A stretch of DNA of 64,000 nucleotides from JAFGDI01 sp963662515 (GTDB lineage Bacteria; Planctomycetota; Phycisphaerae; Sedimentisphaerales; SM23-30), in the NCBI GenBank assembly GCA_963662515.1, contig OY759675.1, positions 2,170,001 through 2,234,000 of the forward strand, in the 5' to 3' direction. Position numbers and translations under genes: made by a program. Numbering within the stretch: the first letter of the stretch is position 1; every line of letters begins with the position of its first letter. Below, one piece after another: positions 25,982-34,716 of the stretch. Below the pieces are notes generated by a model. The model was not told where the DNA came from. It made no database searches and was given only the letters and a program-made list of their open reading frames with translations.

Positions 25982-28291
25982 ATGGCAAAAACAGCAGGAA
26001 CGGCATGGGGTATAGACCTGGGCAATAACGCTCTCAAGGCTATTAAGATATCCCGAGGCGATAACGATAAGGTTCAGGTGTTAGATTACGCGGTAATTGA
26101 GCACGAATCAATACTCACATCTCCTGAGATCACGCCTGGCCAGAGAACTGAAATGATCAAAGTTGCCCTGGAGAAGTTTACCAGTGAACACGATCTTTCC
26201 GGCAGCCGGGTGGTTGTTGGCGTGCCCGGCACAAACAGTTTTGCCAGATTTGCCAAACTGCCACCAGTTGACAAAAAACGAATTCCCGATATGGTGCGTT
26301 ACGAAGCCCAGCAGCAGATACCGTTTGACATTAATGATGTTGAATGGGACTGGCAGGTACTCAATGAAAGTGAGGATGCCCAGGAAATAGAGATTGGTAT
26401 CTTCGCCATAAAAAGCGATATAGTCAAGCGCGTACTAATGCCCTACGCTGACAGTAATATTCTGATCGATTCTGTTCAGATGATTCCAATGGCCTTGTTC
26501 AACTTTCTGGACTATGACAAGTTAACATCAAGTGCTCAGGAAGCTGTCATTCTGCTTGATATCGGAGCGGAAAATACTGATTTGGTAATATCAAATAAAG
26601 GCAGAGTATGGCAGCGAAGCATAAAAATTGGCGGAAATCATTTTACAGCCGCGGTACAAAAGTCTTTCAAGCTGAGTTTTCAGAAGGCTGAGAATATAAA
26701 AAGAACTGCCAATACCAGCAAGTACGCTCGCCAGATATTCCAGGCTATGCGTCCGGTATTTTCAGATCTGGCAGCCGAGATCCAGCGTTCACTGGGTTTT
26801 TATATGAGTGGAAATCGTGATACCCAGTTTGGCGAGGCATTGGCTATGGGCAATGCTGTTAAACTGCCGGGACTGATCAAGTTTTTGCAGCAGAGCTTAT
26901 CAATGCCTATCAAGCGGATTGATAATTTTGACCGTCTGACAACATCCGAGGATGTATCAGTAGCGGAATTTACCGGCCATGTTCCGAGTATTACAGCAGC
27001 ATACGGTCTGGCGCTGCAAGGTTTAGGCGAAGGCTCTATAACCGGCGATCTGCTCCCCAGAGAGATAATTCGTCAAACTCAATGGAAGCGCAAACATAAA
27101 TGGTTTGCCGCTGCTTGTGCCTGCATGGTGCTTGGCGGTTCAATACAGTTAGTCAAAGGCATTTCAGGCAGTTCTGATATATCTCAGGCTCAGTCATTAT
27201 TGCGTACTATCCAGGCGGATGTATCACGAGTTAATGAAAGTGCTTCAGTTAAAGATAATGCCCTTAGCAGCATAAGTGAGATAACCAGGATAATTGATAA
27301 TCATAAAAAGGTTTATCAAGACAGATCACTGATACAGAGATTGTATAAAAGTCTGGTAGAATCATTGCCAAGCCCTGACCATAATCCAGAACAGACTGAG
27401 CTATTTAAGGCTTATTTTGCCGGTGAGCTTGAAAATGTACTAAAAACACCTCGTGAAGACCGCAAGCAGGTATTTATAGCCGGCATAAAAATGATCTATA
27501 CAGATGACCTGACCCAGAGTTTTGACACCATACTCAGTTCTTCATCCGCTACAGGCGGCGGAATGGGCATGTCAATGGGTCGGGGAGGCATGGATCAGAA
27601 TATGGGCGGCTTTGCCAGAGGATTGCAAACCACTGAAATAGCAGCAACACCAACTGGAGCAGCAACCGCAGAGACTCCCCGGGCTGGCTTTGTTATCATA
27701 CTGGAAGGCAGTACGCCTCATCGTGATAATCTGGCATTCCTGAATCCACCAACTGTCGGACTTGACCGTAGTAAATGGGGTTTCTTTACCAGATTATATA
27801 ATCTTGGCAAAACAGATGAGCAGATCAAGAAAGAGCTGGAAGCCAAAAATGCTGCTGTAGATAAAGCGCCTGCGGATGAATATCAAAAACAGCAAAATGA
27901 ACTGGCAAAAAGCCTTCCATTTGAAAGCTTTATTGGCAGTCTGGACCTGAAGAGTTATTTTGATACTGACGAAGGCGCACATGTATCCGGCAATAGCAAC
28001 ACAACCCAACCACTGGGTATAGGAATACCTAAGCCTGGATTCTCCAATGTTGGGGCAATGGCAGGCGGAATGAGAGGCGGGTTTGAAATGGCAGCCGCCA
28101 ACAACGAGCAGCTCCCTCAGATGATCGACCCGTTCACGCAGGAAGTAATAAGTACTGAATATAAAGAAAACAATAATGGCAGCATCGTCCTTGAAGGCGG
28201 TAAGCCAATAACTGTGAATCATGACTACTGGTTCAGAGTTAAGATGAAAATTGCATTAAAAAATACCGGCGATACCAGTGCTGACATGTAA
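25982..28291 (+). CDS. pilM: PilM-PilN fusion protein of a type IV pilus-like system
   Basis: 769 aa, over twice the length of PilM alone. Residues 1-345 are the actin-like PilM ATPase: AWGIDLGNNALKAIKI at the N-terminus, VILLDIGAENTDLVIS as the phosphate-binding region, and GEALAMGNAVKLPGLIKF near the end. A PilN-like start then follows (GDLLPREII at about 355, and a membrane segment WFAAACACMVLGGSIQLV at about 373-391). The ~380 residues after it contain a Met/Gly/Arg-rich linker (GGMGMSMGRGGMDQNMGG, about residues 524-547). PilM and PilN form the inner-membrane alignment complex of type IV pili and, as GspL-type proteins, of type II secretion. AAGGAT lies ahead of the ATG. The next two genes share the linker type. 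Confidence 0.87.
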   Translation: MAKTAGTAWGIDLGNNALKAIKISRGDNDKVQVLDYAVIEHESILTSPEITPGQRTEMIKVALEKFTSEHDLSGSRVVVGVPGTNSFARFAKLPPVDKKRIPDMVRYEAQQQIPFDINDVEWDWQVLNESEDAQEIEIGIFAIKSDIVKRVLMPYADSNILIDSVQMIPMALFNFLDYDKLTSSAQEAVILLDIGAENTDLVISNKGRVWQRSIKIGGNHFTAAVQKSFKLSFQKAENIKRTANTSKYARQIFQAMRPVFSDLAAEIQRSLGFYMSGNRDTQFGEALAMGNAVKLPGLIKFLQQSLSMPIKRIDNFDRLTTSEDVSVAEFTGHVPSITAAYGLALQGLGEGSITGDLLPREIIRQTQWKRKHKWFAAACACMVLGGSIQLVKGISGSSDISQAQSLLRTIQADVSRVNESASVKDNALSSISEITRIIDNHKKVYQDRSLIQRLYKSLVESLPSPDHNPEQTELFKAYFAGELENVLKTPREDRKQVFIAGIKMIYTDDLTQSFDTILSSSSATGGGMGMSMGRGGMDQNMGGFARGLQTTEIAATPTGAATAETPRAGFVIILEGSTPHRDNLAFLNPPTVGLDRSKWGFFTRLYNLGKTDEQIKKELEAKNAAVDKAPADEYQKQQNELAKSLPFESFIGSLDLKSYFDTDEGAHVSGNSNTTQPLGIGIPKPGFSNVGAMAGGMRGGFEMAAANNEQLPQMIDPFTQEVISTEYKENNNGSIVLEGGKPITVNHDYWFRVKMKIALKNTGDTSADM

Positions 28292-28362
28292 GTCTGCGGC
28301 AAAAACAATAGCGATCCTAAAATCAAGATTAACCTGATTGATATATCGAAAGATCTTATATA

Positions 28363-29829
28363 ATGGAATTGATAAAAAAATATTACATATATGGCGTATA
28401 TGTCCTGATTGTGCTGGCCTCTTTAGGCCTTTATGCCTGGGGCATGATGAAAAACAATGCTAACATTCAGGAATATAACAAGATAAATTCACAATATAGT
28501 TCTGCTATGTCTTTGCAGGGCAAAGCAGTGCATGAAAATGAAATTAAATTTCATAATGACAACATAGCCAGAGCAGAAGAAGATAAAAAAGCTGTGATAG
28601 ATTTTTGCAGAAAGACCAGCAGCAGGCCCTATCTCTTTATTAATGTTTTCCCCTCTGCCCCACAGGTTGAAAGTAAGCAATACTATATGAACTTTGCAGA
28701 GAAGTATTGTGAGGGAGTAGATAATATACTTAAGATAATGCGGGCAGGTAATAAGCCTTCTGAGCTTGAAGAAAGCAATTATCTTGAAAAAGCAAAACGA
28801 ACCACAGAAACCGGGGCTGATGGCATGGGTATGGGAATGCGTGGTGAGCGAGGTGGTATGGGCGGTTATGGAGCTATTACCGCAGGATCATCAGATGATA
28901 AGTTGCGTGTCGAAATGAGAGAGAACCGGGCAAATGAGATAAGCATTTATAGCGAACCTGAATCATTTGTTTTATATAGTTTCTGGAAAGAACATGATGG
29001 CAGCACAGGAACCCCGGCAACACTTCAATTTGACAGCTGGTACAGTCAGATCGCTTATTGGATACAAGAAGATGTAGCTTTCTCAATTAACAAGATTAAT
29101 GATAATACAAACAGTAGCTCGGTAAAAAAGAATCCGATAAAGCGTCTTATTGAAGTTTCGTTTGGCGGCCCTTCAGCGTCAACAGGCAGTGGCAGTGCCG
29201 CCGGGACAATGGGCGGAGGCATGAGAGGTATGGGCCGTGGTGACATGATGGTAAATCGTGGGGGAATGACCGGCGGCATGGGACGCGGCTCTGCCAGCAT
29301 GACAGCTGGCACATCTGCTCAGCGGACAGGTAGTACAACAGCCCTGCCGGCACCAGTAAGCAAGGGTGCTGCCGCGCCCGGAATGGAAGCAACAGGCACC
29401 AGTGCAATGCAAAACTCAATGACAACATCATGGACCAAAAGAGCTAGTGACGAACTGACAGATGTTTTTCATTTTTCAGTTAGTGTGATAGTCGCCAGCG
29501 ACAGGGTTAACGATTTTATTAACGCCCTGCAAAGTCCCAGAACAAACCTTGATGGTACTAACAGCCGCAATCAAATAACAGTACTTCAGTTCAATGTGAA
29601 CCCGGTTAATATACAGGCAGAAGAAGCTGCTGGTTATTACTATGGTGCCGGTGCTCTTGTGCAAGTAGATACTATCTGTGAATATGTATTTTTCAGAAGC
29701 GGCTATGAAGCTCAGATGCCAGATATCATAAAGAAAGGCCCGGAAGCTGCTGTTGATACACCAGTTACTCAACCAACCTTCGATGCAAATCCAAGAGGCG
29801 GCATGTTTGAACGCGGGCGTGGAATGTAA
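28363..29829 (+). CDS. PilM-operon membrane protein with Gly/Met/Arg-rich linkers
   Basis: 488 aa, family not recognised from motifs. It has one N-terminal membrane segment (IYGVYVLIVLASLGLYAWGM, residues about 8-28), followed by a helical, soluble stretch. This layout fits a PilO/GspM-type partner or an Amuc_1100-like pilus-associated protein. Two linkers are extremely rich in Gly, Met and Arg: GMGMGMRGERGGMGGYG at about 153-170 and MGGGMRGMGRGDMMVNRGGM at about 281-303. A folded domain follows (DVFHFSVSVIVASDRVNDFI), which resembles a PilO-like ferredoxin fold by position only. It comes 71 bp after the PilM-PilN gene and 77 bp before the next one, so the three look like an operon. The product probably sits in the inner membrane with most of its mass outside. 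Confidence 0.7.
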   Translation: MELIKKYYIYGVYVLIVLASLGLYAWGMMKNNANIQEYNKINSQYSSAMSLQGKAVHENEIKFHNDNIARAEEDKKAVIDFCRKTSSRPYLFINVFPSAPQVESKQYYMNFAEKYCEGVDNILKIMRAGNKPSELEESNYLEKAKRTTETGADGMGMGMRGERGGMGGYGAITAGSSDDKLRVEMRENRANEISIYSEPESFVLYSFWKEHDGSTGTPATLQFDSWYSQIAYWIQEDVAFSINKINDNTNSSSVKKNPIKRLIEVSFGGPSASTGSGSAAGTMGGGMRGMGRGDMMVNRGGMTGGMGRGSASMTAGTSAQRTGSTTALPAPVSKGAAAPGMEATGTSAMQNSMTTSWTKRASDELTDVFHFSVSVIVASDRVNDFINALQSPRTNLDGTNSRNQITVLQFNVNPVNIQAEEAAGYYYGAGALVQVDTICEYVFFRSGYEAQMPDIIKKGPEAAVDTPVTQPTFDANPRGGMFERGRGM

Positions 29830-29906
29830 TAAGTATTACATTCCATTTAATTATCAATAAGAACATTACAGAATAATTCTGATTTAATATAAAGCAGGAA
29901 TTTAAT

Positions 29907-31619
29907 ATGGCAAAAAAACAGACAATGAATTTACTCGAAGCTCATTTTGAGAAGATAGTTATAGCACTTGCCGCCCTTTTTCTTTTATGGGTATTATATG
30001 CAAATGTAATTAATGCACCGGGTGCAGAGATCAACGGCCAGAAAGTTAGTGCTGTTGAGGCAGCAGAAAAGGCCCAGCAACTGGCCCGGGATGCAGTAAT
30101 GAGCATGAGCAGACCTTCTCCTCTGGACGATCTGGAAGAGTACAAGCCTGTTGGCGACTTGTTAACTTTGGTAGAACCACTGGCAATGAATGAAATACCG
30201 CTTAGTCCTCCTGATATATCCAGAATGATAATGGAGCAGGATATCAGAGATTATACACTACCTGCCCTGCCAGAACTGCAAGCAGCTAAATTGATATTAA
30301 CTCATGCCATGGCTAGTGTACCTGTTGAAAACAAAGACACTCAGGCTAATGCACAGGCCCAGATGTTTGAGGCCCGCGGTGGTTTAGGAGCAGGAACTGA
30401 AGTGGAAGTTAAAGATGTAATGTTCGTCAGTGTAGAAGCAACTTTTAACATGGAAAAACTTTATAACGATTTTGAAAAGGCATTTACAGGGCCGCAAGTC
30501 GAGAAGAGGTTAACCGATAACTACCTTCCCATAGTTGCAACTGTTGACCTGCTCAGGAGAGAATTGCAGGATGATGGACAATGGTCAGCTCCTGTTTCAG
30601 TACCCCGTTGCAAGGTTGATCCGATGAGAAACAGTCTTAATGCTACTGATATGCTGTCTATTTCTAAGGTAAGACAAAATGTAGCAATGAAAGATAATCA
30701 GTCAGAACAAACACAGCTTATGCTTCTACAGCCAACTACCTATAATCTTATTGGAGACCCATGGGTAAACCCCAGTGCTAAAACTGAGGAAGCACAGAAT
30801 GCCAACCGTCAACCAGCAAATGCCAGAGGCGGCTTTGACATGGGCCGTGGCGGTATGATGGATATTCGAGGTGGCATGACAGGCGGGGAAATGAGTACTC
30901 TTAAGAGCAATGAACTCAAGATATGGGCTCATGATGACTCACTTACACCCGGCAAGATGTATAAGTATTCTATCAGGCTGGGCATATTTAATCCCTGCTA
31001 CGAAACTAACTGGTTAACTAAAAGCCAGTCTGATATATTCAAATCAGTTCCGGTCTTATGGACAAAAGAGCTAAGCGTCGAAGATCCAATCCAGACCCCG
31101 CCAACTTCATTATTCATACCAAAAGCAATAGCTGATAATCAGAGTGCCAGAGTGGAAGTATATAAGTTCCAGAATGGCCAATGGTTCAAGAGGCCATTTA
31201 CGGTTACTACCGGCGAAAAGATAGGCGATATTGTTAAATTGTACGCACTTGACCTGACCTCTTCAGCCACTCAGCAATTTGATATGGGAGGCATGGGCCG
31301 AGGCCGTGGCGGAATGGGTGCTGCACCGGATACCGCTGATACACAGCAATCAAATGAGATCGATGTTGACTTTACAATGGACGCTATTGTGGTTGAGATC
31401 AAAGCACCAGCCACAATTACCAAGGAAGTTGATGGGCAAACCGTAACAGAGATCAGTGGCGAGATCATTTATAAAGACTCTGCCGGGGTTACCCGCTCTT
31501 TGACAAATAATAACGCCTTCTGGCCTGATTCATTCAGAAAGATGCAATCTGATATTAACCGTGCCTTTACAGCAGACGAAAAGAAAAGAAGAGATGCTGC
31601 CAAATCGACTAATCGTTAA
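29907..31619 (+). CDS. PilM-operon membrane protein 2 with Gly/Met/Arg-rich linkers
   Basis: 570 aa, family not recognised. One membrane segment near the start (IVIALAALFLLWVLYANVIN, residues about 17-37) is followed by a Pro- and Glu-rich soluble part. Gly/Met/Arg linkers appear at about residues 306-329 (GGFDMGRGGMMDIRGGMTGG) and 457-475 (FDMGGMGRGRGGMGAAP), the same type as in the two upstream proteins. By order it could play the part of a PilP- or GspC-like protein that links the inner-membrane complex to the secretin, but no homology is visible to prove it. An SD (CAGGA) precedes the ATG. A strong terminator follows 37 bp after the stop and ends the operon. Confidence 0.68.
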   Translation: MAKKQTMNLLEAHFEKIVIALAALFLLWVLYANVINAPGAEINGQKVSAVEAAEKAQQLARDAVMSMSRPSPLDDLEEYKPVGDLLTLVEPLAMNEIPLSPPDISRMIMEQDIRDYTLPALPELQAAKLILTHAMASVPVENKDTQANAQAQMFEARGGLGAGTEVEVKDVMFVSVEATFNMEKLYNDFEKAFTGPQVEKRLTDNYLPIVATVDLLRRELQDDGQWSAPVSVPRCKVDPMRNSLNATDMLSISKVRQNVAMKDNQSEQTQLMLLQPTTYNLIGDPWVNPSAKTEEAQNANRQPANARGGFDMGRGGMMDIRGGMTGGEMSTLKSNELKIWAHDDSLTPGKMYKYSIRLGIFNPCYETNWLTKSQSDIFKSVPVLWTKELSVEDPIQTPPTSLFIPKAIADNQSARVEVYKFQNGQWFKRPFTVTTGEKIGDIVKLYALDLTSSATQQFDMGGMGRGRGGMGAAPDTADTQQSNEIDVDFTMDAIVVEIKAPATITKEVDGQTVTEISGEIIYKDSAGVTRSLTNNNAFWPDSFRKMQSDINRAFTADEKKRRDAAKSTNR

Positions 31620-31656
31620 TAGTTATTTTCGACAGCTTTTTATCAAAATTACACTG

Positions 31657-31686
31657 GACGGCTGCTAATAACAGCCGTCTTTTTTA
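31657..31686 (+). terminator. Intrinsic terminator of the pilM operon
   Basis: GACGGCTG (31657-31664) and CAGCCGTC (31672-31679) pair perfectly around a 7-nt loop and are followed by a run of T. Confidence 0.9.
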
Positions 31687-31771
31687 TTTTTTGACAAAAA
31701 GTAACCGATAATAATACTGCCCCTATAATAATTACAACTCATATTAAGTATATAAGCACATTGAGAGTTAA

Positions 31772-32482
31772 ATGGAGAAGCTACAAAAACTAATTATTGC
31801 GATAGATGGACCTGCAGGAAGTGGTAAAAGTACAATAGCAAAAATGCTGGCTGAACGCCTGGGAATATCCTACCTGGACACAGGGGCAATGTATCGAGGT
31901 ATAGCCCTCTCAGCCCTCCTGAAAAAGATAGATCTTAATGACCAAAAAGCTCTCACTCAAATGGCAAGTGAAACAGATTTAGAGTTTGCAAGGGTAAATC
32001 ATAACAACATACTGCTTATCAATGGACTCAAAGAGCTGCCTGATGGGCGAACTATATCCGAAGCAATCAGAAGTCGAGAGGTAACTCAGGCATCCAGATA
32101 TGTTGCCGATAATCCTGATATCCGTAAAATGCTGGTTGAGCAGCAAAAAAAAATCGGGCATAAATGCAAATTGCTGGTTACTGAAGGCAGAGATCAGTCC
32201 ACAGTGGTTTTCCCAGATGCAGATTTTAAGTTTTATCTCGATGCCAGACCTGAAGTACGGGCCAGACGCAGGTATGAACAAATGCTCACTCAGGGGAATA
32301 TCAGTATAAGCTATGAGGATATTCTCTCTGACCAACAAAAAAGAGACCTGGCAGACCAGAATCGCCTCACAGGTGCCTTACGGATCGCAGATGATGCTAT
32401 TGTTATAGATACATCAGAAATGGATATTTCTCAAGTAGTCAGTTATCTGATAACGGTCATAAATAATAACAAAAAACCGTAA
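31772..32482 (+). CDS. cmk: Cytidylate kinase
   Basis: 236 aa, the usual length. It has the P-loop GPAGSGKSTIAK, the CMP-binding LDTGAMYRGIAL, and later KLLVTEGRDQSTVVFPDADF and DARPEVRARRR. Cmk phosphorylates CMP and dCMP using ATP in pyrimidine recycling. It is the first gene of a short plus-strand run with a LOG-family gene and hisA; gaps of 45 and 17 bp support one transcript. A terminator upstream isolates the run from the pilM operon. Confidence 0.96.
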   Translation: MEKLQKLIIAIDGPAGSGKSTIAKMLAERLGISYLDTGAMYRGIALSALLKKIDLNDQKALTQMASETDLEFARVNHNNILLINGLKELPDGRTISEAIRSREVTQASRYVADNPDIRKMLVEQQKKIGHKCKLLVTEGRDQSTVVFPDADFKFYLDARPEVRARRRYEQMLTQGNISISYEDILSDQQKRDLADQNRLTGALRIADDAIVIDTSEMDISQVVSYLITVINNNKKP

Positions 32483-32527
32483 TCGTAAAACTATGATTAG
32501 TTTAATAACAATTAACAGGAGTAAGCA

Positions 32528-33220
32528 ATGCCTTTTAATGAAAAGTTAAATAAAGAAACCTGGCGTATATTCCGAATAATGGCTGAATTTATCGAAGGGT
32601 TTGAGGAGCTTTCCTACCTGGGCCCGGCGGTATCAATTTTTGGATCAGCCAGAACCTCACCTGATAGCCCATATTATAAAATGGCTGAAGAAACTGGTGC
32701 AGAAGCTGCTCGCGCCGGCCTGGCCGTAATAACTGGCGGTGGCGGCGGAATAATGGAAGCTGCAAATAAAGGGGCTTTTGAGGCTGGTGGTAAAAGTGCC
32801 GGATTGAATATCCAACTGCCTCATGAACAGAAATCCAATGATTATCAGACATTAGAACTGCATTTTAAATATTTTTTTGCTCGTAAAACAATGTTTACGA
32901 AATATGCAAGTGGCTTTATAATATTACCCGGAGGCTTTGGCACTCTGGATGAATTTTTTGAGGCTTTAACTCTGATGCAAACCCTGAAAATGAGCCATTT
33001 CCCTGTGGTTGTTATGGGTAAGGCTTACTGGTCCGGCCTCTTTAAGTGGATAGAAGAAAGTATGTTGGCTGAAAAAACCATTTCGCCGGAAGACTTGAAG
33101 CTATACGACCTTACTGATGACCCGAAAGAAGCTATAGATATTATATTAAAAGCAAAATCCGGCGCCTTAACTGAATTTTCGGGTGCCGGCACAAATGCAA
33201 TTAAAAGAACTACTGTTTAA
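32528..33220 (+). CDS. LOG family protein (cytokinin riboside phosphate phosphoribohydrolase-like)
   Basis: 230 aa. The family signatures are present: FGSARTSPDSPYY near the N-terminus, AVITGGGGGIMEAANKGAFE, and the PGGFGTLDEFFEALTLMQ signature. Members remove the ribose-5-phosphate from nucleoside monophosphates, such as cytokinin precursors in plants or AMP-like nucleotides in bacteria. It has no signal peptide. It lies between cmk and hisA, 17 bp before hisA. Confidence 0.9.
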   Translation: MPFNEKLNKETWRIFRIMAEFIEGFEELSYLGPAVSIFGSARTSPDSPYYKMAEETGAEAARAGLAVITGGGGGIMEAANKGAFEAGGKSAGLNIQLPHEQKSNDYQTLELHFKYFFARKTMFTKYASGFIILPGGFGTLDEFFEALTLMQTLKMSHFPVVVMGKAYWSGLFKWIEESMLAEKTISPEDLKLYDLTDDPKEAIDIILKAKSGALTEFSGAGTNAIKRTTV

Positions 33221-33237
33221 TATTTTTAGAGAGCATA

Positions 33238-33951
33238 ATGTACATATTACCGGCAATAGACTTGCGTGATGGCAAATGTGTTCGCCTTATCCAGGGCGAC
33301 TATAACAGACAGATTAATTACAATGATGACCCGGTAGCACAGGCCTTAATCTTCGAACAGCAAGGGGCTCAATGGCTACATGTTGTAGATCTGGACGGTG
33401 CGTTACACGGTGACCAATACAATCTAACTGTTCTGAAAGCTATCAGAGAGAAAACCTCATTAAATATCGAAGTTGGTGGTGGTATCCGTACTGAAGATAG
33501 TATTTCCAAACTACTGGAAACCGGCATTAACAGGGTGATTTTGGGTACCAGTGCTTTCGAGCAACAGCAATGGTTTCATGATATGGTACGAAAGTATCCG
33601 CAAAAGATTGTGTTGGGAATGGATGCCAAAAATGGTATGATCGCCACCCATGGCTGGACAGTCACCGGTAAGATGAATGTACTGGAAATGGCCCAAACAG
33701 TTAACAATCTTCCCCTTGCCGCTATTGTATATACAGATATAGCCAAAGATGGCATGTTAACTGGCCCAAATCTGGAATCAACCAGAGAGCTGGCCGAAAA
33801 CTGCCAAATACCAATCATCGCCTCTGGCGGGGTTGGTTCGCTACAAGACATTGTCAACCTGAAAGACCTTCCTATCGAAGGGATCATTACCGGAAGAGCT
33901 CTTTATGAAAATAAATTTACAGTAGCTCAGGCGATTAAGGCTCTGAATTAG
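33238..33951 (+). CDS. hisA: ProFAR isomerase (histidine biosynthesis)
   Basis: 237 aa TIM barrel, the usual length. ILPAIDLRDGKCVRLIQGDY carries the catalytic Asp near the start, and YTDIAKDGMLTGPN carries the second one. IEVGGGIRTEDSISKLLETG and IIASGGVGSLQDIVNLKDLP are the phosphate-binding loops. HisA isomerises ProFAR to PRFAR in histidine synthesis. No other his genes are beside it. It converges with the AMMECR1 gene. Confidence 0.95.
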   Translation: MYILPAIDLRDGKCVRLIQGDYNRQINYNDDPVAQALIFEQQGAQWLHVVDLDGALHGDQYNLTVLKAIREKTSLNIEVGGGIRTEDSISKLLETGINRVILGTSAFEQQQWFHDMVRKYPQKIVLGMDAKNGMIATHGWTVTGKMNVLEMAQTVNNLPLAAIVYTDIAKDGMLTGPNLESTRELAENCQIPIIASGGVGSLQDIVNLKDLPIEGIITGRALYENKFTVAQAIKALN

Positions 33952-33975
33952 CATTTATTCAGGTTATTTGGCATA

Positions 33976-34551
33976 TTATAAAGTCTGACTGTTATTCTCA
34001 CCAAATACATCGGCAGTGAAAACTAAGACCTCTGTATCAGCCTGCTTCCAGGCATCAGGTGGCAGGCCAGCTTTATGACTACAGCAATAACTTAGAAATT
34101 GCTCCTTACTCCAGCCTGTTTCAGTTGCCACCTGCGGTAAAAAACAGCCGCAGTGAAAACCCCGGCGAATAAATATACCGTGACAACCAAGCTCAAGATC
34201 AAGCGGATTTTCGATCTTTGCCAGAGGTGACAGTACTGATATTTCTATATCAATATCCTTAAGTTCTGCTTTTGTTATTGGATTGGAAAGAAAACGACTG
34301 TCATGACAGGAGGCCTGGGCCATTTCCACTATAGTTTCCAGCAATGAACCTTCAGGGCTAAAATTACCAATACAGCCTCTTAACTGGCCATGATTGTGAA
34401 TGGTGACAAAACAGCCCCGTTTTTCCTTGAATATCTCATCTAAAAACTCTGGGCAGATTATCTCTTTGTTCTTGATAACAGATTCTATAACATTACGGGC
34501 AATTTCTAATAGAGTTTTTTTCTGGGGATCAGTCAATTGCATATTTGCCAT
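33976..34551 (-). CDS. AMMECR1-domain protein
   Basis: 191 aa, almost entirely one AMMECR1 domain. Typical segments are HGQLRGCIGNFSPEGSLLE, ASCHDSRFLSNPITKAELKD and GIFIRRGFHCGCFLPQVATE. This domain forms protein A of the AmmeMemoRadiSam set, which also includes a MEMO domain protein and a radical-SAM enzyme. Neither partner is in the window. The biochemical role is not settled. It lies between hisA and the GH78 gene, reads toward hisA, and starts at an ATG behind AGGAG. Confidence 0.88.
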   Translation of the reverse strand: MANMQLTDPQKKTLLEIARNVIESVIKNKEIICPEFLDEIFKEKRGCFVTIHNHGQLRGCIGNFSPEGSLLETIVEMAQASCHDSRFLSNPITKAELKDIDIEISVLSPLAKIENPLDLELGCHGIFIRRGFHCGCFLPQVATETGWSKEQFLSYCCSHKAGLPPDAWKQADTEVLVFTADVFGENNSQTL

Positions 34552-34651
34552 GGAGTGCTCCTGTAATTGTTTTTAATCGGATATTATCAATTAAAGCAAA
34601 TCAAGTATAGATTATTATTATACAAAACCCTATTAGAGCAGACAAGCAATA

Positions 34652-34693
34652 AAAAAGACGATCTGCCACCTTATATCGGCAGATCGTCTTTTT
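34652..34693 (-). terminator. Bidirectional terminator between GH78 and AMMECR1
   Basis: AAAAAGACGATCTGCC (34652-34667) and GGCAGATCGTCTTTTT (34678-34693) pair perfectly over 16 bp, with A- and T-runs at the arms. It ends the minus-strand GH78 gene. Confidence 0.92.
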
Positions 34694-34716
34694 ATATTTG
34701 ATAACAATTACTACAT

